DNA of 64,000 bases from Sclerurus mexicanus (Eukaryota; Chordata; Aves; Passeriformes; Furnariidae). The notes below the pieces were generated by a model. That model saw nothing but the letters and a program-made list of their open reading frames with translations, was not told where the DNA came from and did no database searches. The position numbers were made by a program, and so were the translations under genes. The stretch is taken from contig VWZF01002687.1 in the NCBI GenBank assembly GCA_013396755.1, forward strand, positions 177,835 through 241,834, read 5' to 3'. Below, piece by piece: positions 1 through 54,613 of this stretch (position 1 is its first letter; the number at the start of each line of letters is the position of its first letter).

Positions 1-3000
1 TGAGTGAAGGATGCATGCAGGGCTAGTTGGCTAATAACTTTTGAGTTGTTTAAGGTTTGTGCTGACAGCTGAACTTCAGAGGATGCACAGACCAGTTAGA
101 AGTTGAACATTTACTGGTAGAACTGAATGGCTTGGAGAGCAACTGGTAACTTGATGGTAAATTTAATCATTCTGTTTGCATAAGGATGTGAATATCTTCA
201 GTGCAATATACTTCTGGCTCTGCTGCCTCTGCTGCTGGAGGAAATCCATTTAATCAAAACAAGCATTGATGTGGTTATTAGCATGTTAGTCCCGAGACAC
301 AAAGCTTTATCAATATAAAATGAAGTGAATGTGGTGCTGCTATTCATTCCCTTTACATCGATATTGCGTGCTGAATGTAATGAGGCTTGTTGAAGAACTG
401 CCATTCACTGTGATGTTCCAGAAGAGTTATGCATCCTGGGAGACTTGTTCTCTGATCAAACATTTTAAATGGACTACAACATTACAATAAGTGTAATGGC
501 TTCAATCCGAGGTTAGCTTTGCATGCTCACTTTAATGAGTTGCATTTTCCTCTGGAAACCAGACAACTGAAAAATCCTGTTTACAAGTTGCTTAGAAACT
601 GATGATCAGTAAGAGCATTAGACATCAAATATTTCAGTAAAAACTAAAGCTCTGAAATAAATGCATATTGTTCAGAAAAAGTAGATTCTGGAAATAACCA
701 CAGATTCTTACGTAGCCCAAGAGATAAACAGATTGTGAGAAGGACGTGTGTATAGATAAGAACATCCAGCCTTATCCTAAGAAGGATAACCTTACTTGCT
801 CCAGGTATCCAGTACGGTTCAGGAAGACTGTTTCAATACTGGCAGTGTATTGTATGTTTCCTGTCTTGGATCACCTTCTGGAATCATTCCTTACAGAATA
901 TATCTGGCCAAGGAGCATGGACTTCAGGGAGTATCGGTACGATGCAATAATGGAATTATTTATCATGTTTGAGATTTTTATTTTTAACTCAAACTTCAGT
1001 GTTTAAAGCACACAAATCAGAAAGCTTTATAATAGGTTTTATAGAAATGGCAGGAAAATGTGGTTTGTGGCTTCATGGTAGAGTTTTTTTGAGAATAAGT
1101 GACATTTTAACAGCATAGTGGTGTTTAGGAAGTAATTCTGGTTAAATGAGGCTTTTATCTAGACTTCTACAGCTATTTCTTATGGGATTATATAGTTTTG
1201 AAAAGTAAACCTTATAGAATTCTATACATTGAATTTTTCCATTAAAATGATTATGATTAAGTTCTTGGAAGGTATGAGGTATTTAATATTAATTCAGCCT
1301 GAGTAAGGAAATGAAACATGCTGCTTATTTTCTTGTCAAACATCAAAGGTCTATTATTTCAATGTTTAAGAGGCCTCTCTGCTTAGATAAAATACAATAG
1401 AAAGCATGTATGTGGCTTATTTAATTGTGTTTGTGTTGGCAGGGTTATCTCCTTTCCTTGAAGTAATATATCAATTCATTTGGCAAAGCAAGAAGTAATT
1501 TTTTTTACTTTGTTGCTAGTTAGTGTACCTCATTAGCATTTGGGGAAATTACTTTTCAAGAGTATTGTAATGTTACCTCTTTCCAAAACATGGCCATAAA
1601 ACTTAGACTTCCTGTTGAAAATTCCAGTTGGACCCAGATAAAATCTTTTTCTGAAAGAAACCACTGGATGCTTTTTTTCCTTCACAATTGGCTTCCAAAG
1701 GGCATGTGACCAATGCCAAAGAAATGGGGGAACTATTGTTTTGTGCTGAGAAACCACCAGCTTTTCCTCTGAATCCTGGCAGTAAACAGCCACTTCATAC
1801 AGCCTTTCCAGCCAGTGCTTCTTTAGAATCATTTCTGAGTTACACACCAGCCACAAGGTGAATGCTAAAATAAGTTCTCTGGTTAATAGGTCAGGCATTG
1901 GAGTGATGCCATCGCTGAGGTTCCGTACATGAGAATTAACAGATGGGGTTGGATCCTTTAGGGAAACCGCCAAAGGAGCTCCAGGAGTCCAGAACTGAGG
2001 CAGCACGGAAGGATTTGTACATTGTGCTCGGCATTGAGAGTATGTGTGTCTTGAGCAATTAGCCCAGCTGCTTTGGCAGAACCCTTTTTAGCCTCTTTTC
2101 TGAAGGAAGTGAGCTATACATGTCCCTCTCCCCCAGTAACTGCAGAACTCATGGATAGAAGTCTTGGAGCTGTGGAACACCCACACACTTAATGAAAATA
2201 AGGCTGGTTGGTAAGAGGGGAGGCGTCCTATTAAAACCGCCTTTAAGAGCAGCATTTCATCAGAAAGATCATGCAGGGGAGAACAATCAAGAGTACTTCA
2301 TACCCTGGAAAAGCTCCTGTCAGTGTTGGCACTTCTCTCCAGGGTAGGGTTTGGGGTTTTTTCTATCTGAGAAAATGCTTGACTCATGTACCTGGCAGTG
2401 GTTGAGTCCCTGCGGCAGCTCACTTGGTTGACAAGTCAGTCAACCAGAGGACACCAGACTGCCGGAGACCAGACAGGATATTCCCCTAAATGTCATCAAA
2501 GAGCCATTAAAACCTTTTTGTCTTTCGCAAGTTCACTGTTCTCTATTCGGTCACTGCTTTCTAAATTAATTTGATTAGAGTTGGATAATAGCATCTATGC
2601 TGAGTTGCATTAAGCTGTCTTTCCTTCAAATCACTGTCCCCACTGCGATGGGCAGGGTTTGTATGTCCTCCTAAGGACTACGGGAACAGAGTACACGTCC
2701 CCTTGCGAGGATGTTCTCCTAACAGAGTTTATCAGACACTTGCTTGTTCAGTGCATTGTTCTTTTGCCTTCTCTTTTGTTTTCCTCCTTTTTGGCAACTC
2801 TGTCCCAGTTAGCAGGCGAAGTTTTGTCTCAGAGTAACTGGGGAATTAACACTGTCTTTGAGGAAGACAGTGCTCACAAAGGATGGGTCTTTAATCAAGG
2901 AGAAAAAAGCTCACAGGCTGCATGCAAATAGGATATAATGTACACATTTTGATCTGTACCTAGCATTTGCAATAATTAATCTGTGGTCAGCCAATGCTCT

Positions 3001-6000
3001 GAAATTGTTGTTAGAGGTGCTTATGAAAGACTTTACACAGGTAAAATAGAGGGTACAGTCTTTGTGCAGTTTACAGACAGAAGTTTTGTGTTACATATAC
3101 AGTCACCCTGGAATAAAGAAATAACTCCTTATAGTTTTAAAATCTACATTAGTTGAATCAAAATGGCACTGTTGAACTTTGTAAACGTAGCCATTGTATG
3201 CCAAGCAACATTAGTGTAACTGAATCTGACATATGTTTGACACACAGTTCCTGCAATTACAGGACTACAAGCATTTTAAAGTACAAATTCCATATCCTCA
3301 AGTGACAATCCAAAACTTTTGCAAGAATTAACCCTTCCAAGTGGGAAAGACTTCAGATATCTGGTTACAGCCTGGAGATTGAGATAGTGGGGATGCAGCT
3401 AAAGGGTCTGAGCAGGACATTACTTTATCCAGTAAAAGATCTATCAGCTTTTGCTGCAACAGCTGGCACTCTGAGCTTCACAGGACCTGCCACGGCACAC
3501 AAGGTAGCCTCTGGCTGGAAGTGATGCTGTCTCTCAGGGTATATAGGAGAGATGACATCTGTGATTGCTGGTGTTGTAACAGTAGAAATGCTTGTACTAT
3601 GGCTGTGGTAGTTCAAGTGCTACTATTGGGTTAAAAAAAATAAATGAGTGGGGCACCCTGGCTTTGTTTTGCTTCTCTAAAGGTTTCTGTAGCTAAAGAT
3701 ACATTTGGTGTATGTGCCTCAAGTTTCCAGTATAAGTGTTCTATGAAATATGTGGGTATGAGAGATGGCACAATACTTATCTACTAGGACAACTAAGACA
3801 TCTGTCTTAGCTATTAATGAAAAATTCATTATAATATCTTTATCATGTCAAGTTCAGTTTGTTTATTGTGGTATTTTTACTTTTTAGCATGTAAAAACTA
3901 TATGTTAAATTTGAGATGATACTTTAAAAATGCTGCTTGCTTTGAATGACTAAGGCGCTGTGATTTTTGTGGTTCAACAGAGGCCTGAGTCATTGCTCTA
4001 ATGAAACATTTTCCCTAATTTCTCCTCTTTGTGTTCTGAAGCATAAAAAGCTCAGAGTGCTGTGTATCCCTGGGTTGGTGAATGTCCAGAATGTGAAATA
4101 CTTTGTGATTCTCTGGGGCTGATGGATATCATGTTGTTTAATATTTTATGCTTAAGACCATAGTCAAACTAGCTTATTGCACCATCAGATGTACTGAACA
4201 AGTACACAGTTAAGAGATACTGGGATCATGTGAACTCCGTAACACATGTATTTATTTACATTTCTCCCCAGGAAATTAGACAGAAATATAGAAGCCCTAT
4301 TTTTTACCATATTTTGAAAATAATTAGAGCAGAAACTGCTCAAGAGGCATTAAAAAAGCTACGTGAAAATACTTTTGAATGTTAGAAATTCCAGGACTAT
4401 CAATTCCAACAATTATAAAAATTATTTAGCCTTTCAAATTCTTGTTTCTTTTCAGAGAAATTTCATTTGGCCTTTCTATTCAAGTTTTGAGGTTCACACT
4501 TCTCAGATTTTCTATGCAATGGAAAGGATTAGAAACTTTATTCAGCATAAGTAAACTTTGATATAATAGCACGGCTCCAGTAACCAGCATGTAATACCAA
4601 ACAATGTGATAATAAAGCCCAGGAACTACAAATGCTGTCAACACAGCAGTGTTATAGGAATTGGGGATCTTCTTTTCTCTGGCATTCATGCCATGTCAAG
4701 CCTTTTTATGGTCTTTACTTTGCATCCACAGGAAGTTTGTTATAGGTTAGTTACTACAGCCTAAACTCAGCCCTTAGGGCAAGGGGGGAGCCTGAATTAG
4801 TGATAGCAATCTTAATAATAGTGGTTGCCTTTCATTGTAATGTGATATTTTCAATGAGGGCTAACATAAAAAAAATAAATAATAATTCTGAGTTCTTACA
4901 ACTCCGAGGTTCTGGCATTGCTGTTAGAAACTTTTAAACCTGGGCAAGGTTTGTGTGGTTGCTCCTTCAGTTCGGTGCTGCAAGAGGCACTGTGTTTGAG
5001 CAGGGCTAACTTCACGTGCCAGGGCAGGATGTCCTGCCACTGCTGTTTTAAAGAGTTGAATGGAATCACTGTCACCAGTGATGGGGCTGCTTCAAAATCA
5101 TGGAAGTGTACAAAAACCCCAAGAGATTTCTGTCTAAAGAGAAGTGCTTGTGAATCTTGTACACCTACAACGAGCCTGAAACTCCTTAGGAAATGTTTGC
5201 TAAGAAGTTCCCGTTGGGATCAGAAGCCATTGTGCACAGGGCTGCAAAAATGAAGTCACTTGTTCTTGTCTTCAATGTGGATGCCCTTCTTCAAGTGGCC
5301 TAGGGCTTTGGGCTGAGGGGAGATGGTGGTTTGCCTTTTGCCACAAACTGCAAAAGGAAATGCTATTTTAGAGGGCTTGGCAAGTCTAAAAATGAACCTC
5401 ATTTTTCCTCACCAGTTTCTCTGCTGCAGTTCTGCATTCTTTATGCTTTGACCCTAGAAGCAGGATCTTGATTAGACTCTGTAGGATGTAATAGCTTAAT
5501 TGCTGCAAAGCTTAATTTATTCAAACCTAGTTCTCTCTCTTTAGATATTTCAGTGAGGCTATGGTTTAGGATAAAACAGACTTTAGAAACAGGAAAAACT
5601 GAAAGACTAAGGTTAGTTTATTCTAAATCCTTTGTAATCTGTCCTTGGAAGTGAAAAGCAACATCACACTATACATACATGTTGAAGATGTGAGGCTGTA
5701 AACAACCAAAGATCAAATTTTCAGAAAGAGAAAACAATTTAGAGTGAAAATTATGGGAGACATGAAAGACAAATTCTTAAAAGCACCTGGCTTACTGAAA
5801 TCTGTATCTGCTGAGGAAAATACTCCAGGAGTCCTGTCCTGCAACTTCAAGAGAAGCCAAGTCAAGGTTGTTGTCCACAATGCCTACACACATAAGTAAC
5901 TTCTAATTAGTCCATGTTGTTCCTACAGTGTCAGAGGCTTCCAGTGATTGTTTTGGTTTGTTTTCACTTGCATGGATGATTTCCTATAGGTGAACAAGTG

Positions 6001-8731
6001 GTGAATCAGAAACATTTACAGCTTGGTATCTTTTAATTTCAGCATATTAAATAAGTCATAGATGTATGTCTAGGTAGATATATTATTTGATATGACCTAA
6101 TGATAAACAGATTTATGATTAAGTAAATCATAGATATGGTAGGAATCATAGAAATATAAAATATACAATATATTTGATGTAATGTTATAAATATGATCTT
6201 GTAACAGTATCTTAATACATCTTAAGATAACGTCATATTCTGACCTTAAATATATTATATGAAATGTGAAATATATAGAATAGAAATCATGCCTCTCATT
6301 AGATAGCAAAATATTCTGGTCAGTTTTTAAATAGTATATAGGAACTCCAGGGTTATAATTTAGTTTAAGCTGAACTTCAAATAGAAAAGAAGATTTTTGC
6401 TGATTTATCACTACCAGTTTCTGTAGTCTATAAATAGAGTTGTATCCTCAGAACTCCTCAACAGATCTGGATTAGGTTGGAGGCCCTCAAAGACAGAATG
6501 GGTTCTGCCTAATATTTTTACTGAATGAGAAACGTTTTTTTCTTCCTTCTGAATAGGCAGTTAGCATGCTGAATTTGTACTGAATGTCCCCACTGGCCAG
6601 ATGGTGGGGAGGAGGGCCTACGGTGCGAGTTTCAACTCTTTTTAAATTAAATCCTCCTCTGGTACTTCTTGGCTTCTTACAGATGCACAGGATGCAGCTA
6701 ACATTATTTGCTGAATTACTGGGAGACGGGAGCACCTCAGGGCCCTTTTAACCTTCCCACTCTGACAGGCTGGTAGAATATACCCTCCCAATTCATATGA
6801 TGAAGCTGAAGGGTTTGTCCTCCTATATCCACTCCTGTCGCTTTCAGCTGGGGCTGTATCCAACCTTTAGTGATGCATGGACTTGAATATGTGATCTATT
6901 ATTTAATGCAAGAATTAGGCTAGAGATGGTGATTTTGCTGGGAAATATTTTAGCACCTCTACCAGCTTTAAAAATATTACCTCAGACCACTTTTTTTAAG
7001 ACACAACAGAGGAAAAAATTCACTGTATCCTTGGCTCTCATTTACATACACATTGTAGTAATTCTGAAAAGAAAAAAAAAAGGTATGTGGGCTCTTCTGT
7101 ATAACAAAAGTTTTTAATGAATTTCTCCCAACCTGAAAAGCTGCCACATGCTTTCACTTGATAAAAAGTTTTGGCTCTGAGTCTGAATAAAATTTCACAG
7201 CCCAACATATTCTGCTTAAGTGTGTTATCAAACAAATGATCTTATTCTTGCCAGGAGCTGAAATCTTATAACTATGTAAACATCTGTTTATTAACCGCAA
7301 GCTCCTTACTGAGTGTTACCTTCACATTGGTTTGCTCTCACCAAGAGTCTTGAACAAGAATCTCCAAGAGAGACTTGGCAAGACTACTTGTCTGTAATAT
7401 ATGCAGCATTCCTGAAATTCTTGGCACATTAGCCTCGAATCAATTAAAACAAAAGTACCCTGCTATTGCAGTTTTGGTGGTTTTTTTTTTTCTTTTTAAC
7501 TGTTTATAGGTTCATTGTTGAAAAGCCTTTGTTCTCCACCACAGACATCTTGCTATAATGTAACTGAAATAGTTTAAAACTAAATGGGGTGTCTCCTTTG
7601 CTATTTAATGAATTGCAGTAATCCTTCAGCAAGACATAAACCTTTGCTGGGGAACAGTTTTCCACCTCCTGCTGTATTCAGGCCACAACATGAGCGTAGC
7701 TGAAGCTGGCAGTGCAGAGGAGTGCAGGCTTTGTCCTGGAGCAGACATCCTAACAAGGCATTTTGCCCACCTTAGCTAGGTCTTCCAATAGTAACTTGCT
7801 TCACAGCCTATTCCAATTATAGAGCACAATCTCCTTGGTCATGTTTCTTGCTTGTCTATTACAGGCAACATGAAACTAGATCTTTACTCCACAAAATGTC
7901 TCTGGAAATGTGAAGCCTACAGTAGATAGGATAGAGGCACTTGGGAGAGCTTCCACCGTGAAGTAGTCTGGAGTAGTCAGCTTTGAAAACAGTCACTGAG
8001 CGTAAAGCAAACAGCTGAAGAGCTCTGTACGTCCTAAATAAAGGGAGGGGAAACCTCTCCAGGAACTGTGCAATTAATATTTTTAACTATTTATATAGTG
8101 GAACTGAAGGAAGAGAATGGCCAGTGAGTATTGAGTATGTGGGAGAGAGGGAGAAGGTATGGAGAAGACAAGTACAGAAGATGAAATGCAGGTTTGAGGT
8201 GACAGTTGAGTGTTATGGACAGATTAAACCCCATTTGCTTGAATTGCCAGTGCTCCACACTGCACTGTTCTGGGCGTTCAGCATTAAGGCCTTCTTTGAG
8301 GCAGGCTTTCTTCTCAGCTGGATCCGTCCCCCAAGCTGGGTGACCAGGAGGTGACAGTGGCAGGGCCGGTGCAGAACTGAGTGCCAGGACATGGACAATC
8401 ACCAAAGCCTGATTTTATATCAGCCTAAACTGCCGTGGGGCTGCACCCCTTCTCTGAATGTAGATTGTTAGTAGGGATGCTACTTAGGGATGGAGCGAGA
8501 GGGTTAAATTTCAGTGTTTTAAAAATCAGTGAAATATAATTTGACTGCCATAAACTGAAGTTCCTTAATTAGCATAATTGCACAGTGTCAAGACAGGGCT
8601 GAGCTAAGGTAATTTGAAAATGTAGCTATGTTTCTCACATCTTAACATGCTCAGAATTATAAAATGAAATGAGCACTTATTTCCTCCAGGAAAACTGTAT
8701 CATTTTTCTTCTTTTAAACTTGAAAAGATTT

Positions 8732-8734
<3 letters not shown>

Positions 8735-8775
<41 letters not shown>
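8735..8775. repeat. (CA)n microsatellite
   Basis: Uninterrupted alternating A and C, about 20 repeats. Likely polymorphic. Confidence 0.98.
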
Positions 8776-8779
<4 letters not shown>

Positions 8780-9879
8780 AACTTTAGGTGGAATTGCCAT
8801 GGATTTTCCTCTGGAGAATTGTATTTGGAAATGAGGTGATTACTTCTATCAGCCATCAGTTGGGCACCATGGATGGAAAGGATGTGGGGAGGAAATATGC
8901 AACACAGGCTCTACAAATGATGGGCCATTTAACGTGTGTAAATGAGAAGCTCCAGTATCATCTCTCTCCTGTCCTGACTCCAATCATACAAGTACTCTGC
9001 AGAAGATGATAAAAGCACTGGTGAGTTTTTGACTTCCAGATGAAAGAGAACAAATGATGAGATTAAATCAAATGAAAGTCTTACCAGAAACCAATTTTTT
9101 TCTTCCATACAAGCTAAACTATGCTCTATTGAGGGCAGCTTGAATTATACCTAAAGCAAAGTAAGCAAATAGTTGAGAAGCCCGTTTTGACAGAAGCATC
9201 ACATATTAACCTTTTCTGTCCCAAACTGAAGTGCTGTACGTAGCTCTGTCCATATTAAAATGCTATCAATGTTATGCTTCTGAAAAATATCTCATTATAA
9301 TGTATAAATTGAGTCTCATGAGATTAACAAAATTTGTAGTAGATTTCATTAGCATTACTGTATGTTTTTCTCTTAAAAGAATACTTTAAAAAAATCTGGA
9401 AGCTCACTTCAGAGCAACAAGTATTGCAAGTGCTGTTATGGTCTGAAAAGTGACTTCAAGAGAATTCTGTGTAACAGATCTTCCATCTGTGACCCATGCA
9501 GTTATAGGTACTCTTGTTATGTTTAAAATACACTTTACTGCTTCTGCCAGTGCTGTAGCACAAGGGAGTCGTTGAGATGAAGCTGAATTGATTGAGATCC
9601 TGAAGACTAAACCGAACTTGAAGTTCAGCTTGCATATAAACATGCAGCAGCTTAGGGCCTACCTGCTTAATGCCATTAGACGGAATTCTCCCTTCTCTCC
9701 CTCCAACTGGTTGATGGTACTACCTGGAATGTGATGTATTTATTACTTTTTAATTTTCCCAAGCTTTCCAGAGTCCCAGAATTAATTCTTCTGAAGAAAT
9801 AGAAAGGCAGCTAAAAGCAGCCTTTTGGGCTGCCTCTAGATTCATACAGAAGCAAAGTATGCTTTTTTACAGCTGCCTA

Positions 9880-9935
9880 TTAAAAAAACCCAACCCATAA
9901 CAAACAAACAAGTAAACAAAATCCAAACAACCAAT
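9880..9935. repeat. A/C-rich low-complexity tract
   Basis: Sequence such as aacaaacaaacaagtaaac, nearly free of G. Similar in style to 49171-49298. Confidence 0.7.
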
Positions 9936-11933
9936 CCTTTTATCAAATCACTAGTTTTCACCTCTGAAGGCCTGAGTATTTTCAGGTCTGTGAACTAGAA
10001 AGAGAAAATTTTCCCCAAAAATCTATCAGTATTGCATATCCTTCAAAGTACTATTTTTTAAAAAAGAGACTCTAACTGAAGTTTAAGGACTGTTTGGCCT
10101 TTCCTAATTGAATTTGTGTATGTTTTTCTGATTTGTAATATATTTTTTTAAATAATGATACTCTTGGGACTAGATGTGTTTGCTCATTGGATATTCAGAG
10201 GAGCATTTTATTGCAAGACTTTTTTCAAGATTAAAAAAATGTAAACCAAATATTTTAATTTGTGACTGCAACTGGCTACAACAGGTTACTGTAAGCAAAG
10301 TCTTTTTTAGATTTCAGACTTATCTCTGCAATCATATCCTAGTAATGTGCTCTGGTTTGCCAGATAACGCCTTTGTCACAAACTTTAATGAGGCTTCCTG
10401 AAGATATTAAGGCTGTCCTAATGCTCTTGTGGATCAAGCTCACATTAAGGACAGCATTTTCAAGGAAACAATATTTAGCAGCAGATGGAAATAAAATACT
10501 TGGAGGATTGTTTATTAAGCAGCCACTGTTTGCAGGTGCAGGGCACGGCAGAAGCAGTAATATAATTTTCAAGGATGGACACAATCCTGCCATAATGCTG
10601 AAGAGGCGCTTCCCAGCTGCCTGGCGTGCAAGACTGGCAGATGTATGCTAATGGGAAAGAGATTAAGCCCCAGAGATGAAGCTTTCTCAGTTGTTGCTAC
10701 AGAGTAGGACTTGCTTTTGACTTTCCTCTCTTCTTTTGAGATACATGAACACAGGATGCACATGGACTTTGTCACAGATATTTAGGTCTCAGTTGTGAAC
10801 AAGCTCAATGTTCAGGAATTGCCAATCTTCTCCCCCAAACTTTTCACAGTGTAAAGAAGTCCAAATGTGTTGTGGGTGTAAAGAGTATTAACACCCACAG
10901 GCTTTGTTTATTTCTTCATGAAAATATTTACCGAAGTCTTTCATATTTAGTGGTAGCATATATTGAAAGCAACAGCTACTGTAAATGAAGTAACTAAAAG
11001 CTTTTCTTAATGACTAGTGTATCACTTTTGTGTTGGAGTTGTGGCATTACAACTAGTGTCATGAGTATCTCAGCATGGTTCTTTGCTTGCCTTACATGTA
11101 AGTTCAGTGAATGGTGAAGAGACAGTGCTGCCTACTTGTAGTGGGATGCTTCACGGAGCAACCATGGAGATATTCCAGGAACATGGCAATGATATGGGAT
11201 AGGTCAGAAATTATGCTTTAGCTATCCTCAAACAATTAACCTGCCTCTTGGCATCTCAGTTTCCCAAATGCAAATATCTGGAGCCTGTGTTTAAGCCAGC
11301 ACTTCTAACTCTTCCCTACCTCTCAAAATACATTGACACATCTATATTAGCACTCAAAGTTCTCTCCGAGAGAGTCAAAAGAAGCAAGGATGCTCTGTAA
11401 CTTCTCCATATTTAGCAGAGGGATTCAAAAGGCATGCTTTCATGGGTTATGAGATTTAATTGAAATGTTAAAAATTTAGTTCTGTTAGATGCTGCTTATG
11501 AACTGACAAAGACTGAGTTTGGTTTCTTCTGGTGCAGAAGAAAAACAAAGCCAAGGTGACAGGTTGTTAATCATGAGATGTCAATGCAAGTGCGTTTCTA
11601 GGACCATGTTGTTATGCTCCTTTAGAAATGGGGTGTAAAACCTACAATTAGTATGTCTTCACTGGATTTTGACCTTGGAAGTGGAAAGGAATTTTGTTCT
11701 TACTAGTGCTGTACATCATACCTTAAATGAGAACTTATTATTTTAGTGGAGGTTACTTTTATTTAAAAACTTTCCCAGCCCTAGAGTTCAGCCCTAGAAC
11801 TCAAGTTTCAAATAATGCTCCCTTGGTGTCTAGATAAGCGTCACTGAATTGGTAAAGCAGTTTTTCCCCACGACGGCTGGGGAAGGGCCGGGTTCGCCTC
11901 GCACGGCCGGCGACGGCAGGGCCGGGCCCCCCC

Positions 11934-11995
11934 TCGGGCCGAGCCCAGCCCGGGCCCCCCCCCTCGGGCCGAGCCCAGCCCGGGCCCCCCCTCGG
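11934..11995. repeat. GC-rich tandem repeat, about 28-30-bp period, running into a gap
   Basis: The string tcgggccgagcccagcccgg recurs from 11934 and 11964, and a third copy beginning tcgg at 11992 is cut off by Ns. Spacing is 30 then 28 bases. Runs of six to nine C make this a hard sequencing template, which probably explains the gap. Confidence 0.8.
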
Positions 11996-12078
11996 NNNNN
12001 NNNNNNNNNNNNNNNNNNNNNNNNNNNNNNNNNNNNNNNNNNNNNNNNNNNNNNNNNNNNNNNNNNNNNNNNNNNNNN
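11996..12078. other. Assembly gap (83 N)
   Basis: Unresolved bases inside the ATP2C1 CpG island. Part of the promoter or 5' UTR may be hidden here. Confidence 1.
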
Positions 12079-12148
12079 TGGTGCTGCTCCATCACCCCAT
12101 TTTGCATCGGGTTTTTTTCCCCTCTTTTAGCGTTGGTTTCTCTTGCAG

Positions 12149-12184
12149 ATGTTGCTGCAGGTGGGGGCAAAGGGAGCACTGTGA
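12149..12184 (+). promoter_or_regulatory. Candidate upstream ORF 1 in the ATP2C1 leader (11 codons plus stop)
   Basis: An ATG at 12149 opens an 11-codon frame ending in TGA at 12182-12184, before the main start at 12288. It matters only if the transcript begins upstream of 12149, which cannot be decided because the start site is unknown and a possible acceptor (ttgcag, ending at 12148) lies just before it. Confidence 0.35.
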
Positions 12185-12280
12185 TTGCCTGGGATTTGGG
12201 GGCATTTCTCTCTTCGCCTTTCCGCTCCAGCGCTGCTGTTGCTAAAGACTTTTGTAACTATCGACCCAAGTACAATTTCG

Positions 12281-12287
12281 ATGGAAA

Positions 12288-12293
<6 letters not shown>
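12281..12293 (+). promoter_or_regulatory. Upstream ATG overlapping the ATP2C1 start, out of frame
   Basis: The first ATG (12281) lies seven bases before the Met-Lys start (12288) in another frame. Spliced to exon 2 it reads 12 codons and stops at TGA 25000-25002. It has T at -3 and G at +4; the main ATG has A at -3 and A at +4. The weaker -3 context of the upstream ATG suggests leaky scanning. Confidence 0.7.
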
Positions 12294-53447
<41,154 letters not shown>

Positions 53448-54063
53448 TGCATATTGCATTCTTTTGTTTGCAAACTTAGCGATTGCTGTCTAAAGATGTC
53501 AGAGAGAGCAAAACAATACTGGGAGGATAAAGAAATCCTCGGGGCTTCTGCCAAGTCCTTCGTTTCACTGGCTAATGACGAACTTCATGTTTCAAGACTG
53601 TTTAGAATTTCGCTTCCAGCTGTGGAAGGAACAAATGAAATTATGCAACTTTGGTAACATTTTTCCTCAAACCTAAATTTACTTTTGAGAGCGAATGGTA
53701 TTGTGGGGCAGGGAGGGGGGCAGGGGTTAATTTAAAGAAAGATCTAAGCCCAAGTCCCATTTTCTGCACTTAAAAGATATAACTGTGTAAAATCCTTCTC
53801 TTAGATATAAATATTTTAGTTTGTTTTTATTTAAAGCATTGTACTATTCTACTTTTATGGTGGTGGGACTTTGCTACTAATACAAGGATAAAAATATTTC
53901 AGAGGCATTCCACTGGGTTTAGAGTCTGTCACAAGAGTGCCATATTCTAGCTACTGTATTTATTTACTTTATCCTGCAATGTGTAAGCGGCTCAAGTACC
54001 TTGTGCTACAGGTTTTTTGTATCCCAGGTTTTGGGTTTGGTTTGGGTTTTTTTTTTTGCACAG

Positions 54064-54180
54064 GATGTGACCGCTGTTGGATCACTGTTTTTCTTTTCTT
54101 TTTCTGTGATTGAAAAGCCTATACTGCAATTTGAAGTAAATGTTTGCTTTTCTTATAAGTGTGTTGTCTCTTTGTTTTAA
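54064..54180 (+). CDS. Possible alternative last exon of ATP2C1 (38 codons plus stop)
   Basis: A run of T followed by gcacag (ending 54063) makes a strong acceptor. If the donor at 53442 were spliced to it, the frame would be kept: Asp920 would be followed by DVTAVGSLFFFSFSVIEKP and a hydrophobic stretch, ending in TAA at 54178-54180, for a 958-residue isoform. Human ATP2C1 is known to make C-terminal splice variants; I cannot recall their sequences well enough to match this one. Hypothetical. Confidence 0.3.
   Translation, partial: DVTAVGSLFFFSFSVIEKPILQFEVNVCFSYKCVVSLF
54135..54140 (+). terminator. Candidate poly(A) signal AGTAAA (ATP2C1)
   Basis: Variant hexamer about 690 bases after the stop codon, followed at about 54159-54175 by GT-rich sequence, as in a cleavage site. 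Short motif, so weak evidence. Confidence 0.35.
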
Positions 54181-54407
54181 AAGAAACTGGCACTTACACC
54201 AGATGAACATGCTTGTTTTGATATAATTGTGTGTACAGGCTTTGTTTCATGTCTCCTTCCATACTTACTTTTGCATATGACTTAGATCACTTGAGTGATC
54301 TAAAGACAGTAGTTATTGAAATTATTTGTAGTGTACTGAATTAGAAAATGAATGCAATACTCCTTACTCTAATGGCAAAAAGACCCCCACCCCTCTTTGA
54401 AAGAAGC

Positions 54408-54413
54408 TTTATT
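54408..54413 (-). terminator. Candidate distal poly(A) signal AATAAA (ASTE1)
   Basis: TTTATT on the + strand, more than 2 kb past the ASTE1 stop and inside the likely ATP2C1 3' UTR. Another minus-strand AATAAA lies at 54948-54953, and an ATTAAA at 56504-56509 is only about 50 bases past the stop. Which is used cannot be decided here. Confidence 0.2.
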
Positions 54414-54607
54414 TTCCTTCCTTCTTCCACCCCATTCATAAAAACAACTCTTTAAATTTTAACCTACAGAATTACTTTTGTGGCTAGAAAAGCATTGTAA
54501 TGTTAAAAGTATTCTTAAATGTTACAATGTCTTATTTCTCAAAATAGTCTTGTAGCTGTTGTCATCAGTGTCTTCTCATCAGAGTAGGACCCATCATCCC
54601 TTGAGGA

Positions 54608-54613
54608 AATAAA
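54608..54613 (+). terminator. Candidate poly(A) signal AATAAA (ATP2C1)
   Basis: Canonical hexamer about 1.16 kb after the ATP2C1 stop. No obvious GT-rich element follows. Use would make the transcript overlap the more distal candidate ASTE1 poly(A) signal. Confidence 0.3.

Larger units (their letters stand above)
1..11859. other. Intergenic region upstream of ATP2C1
   Basis: AT-rich, with stop codons in all frames at short range. No protein family recognised on either strand, including the PIK3R4 N-terminus expected somewhere upstream from human synteny. Confidence 0.65.
53448..54613 (+). other. ATP2C1: ATP2C1 3' UTR (extent estimated)
   Basis: Follows the stop codon. Candidate poly(A) signals are AGTAAA at 54135-54140, with GT-rich sequence about 20 bases downstream, and AATAAA at 54608-54613. 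The true end is not known. Confidence 0.5.

Noticed and set aside
1533..2006. 157-codon open frame on the - strand in intergenic DNA
   Set aside because: Its stated start is GTG, not ATG, the translation matches no family I know, and there is no splice or promoter context. Length is within what chance allows in a window this size.
1..11859. PIK3R4 5' exons expected from human gene order
   Set aside because: No PIK3R4-like sequence was seen on the - strand; the gene presumably lies left of this window.
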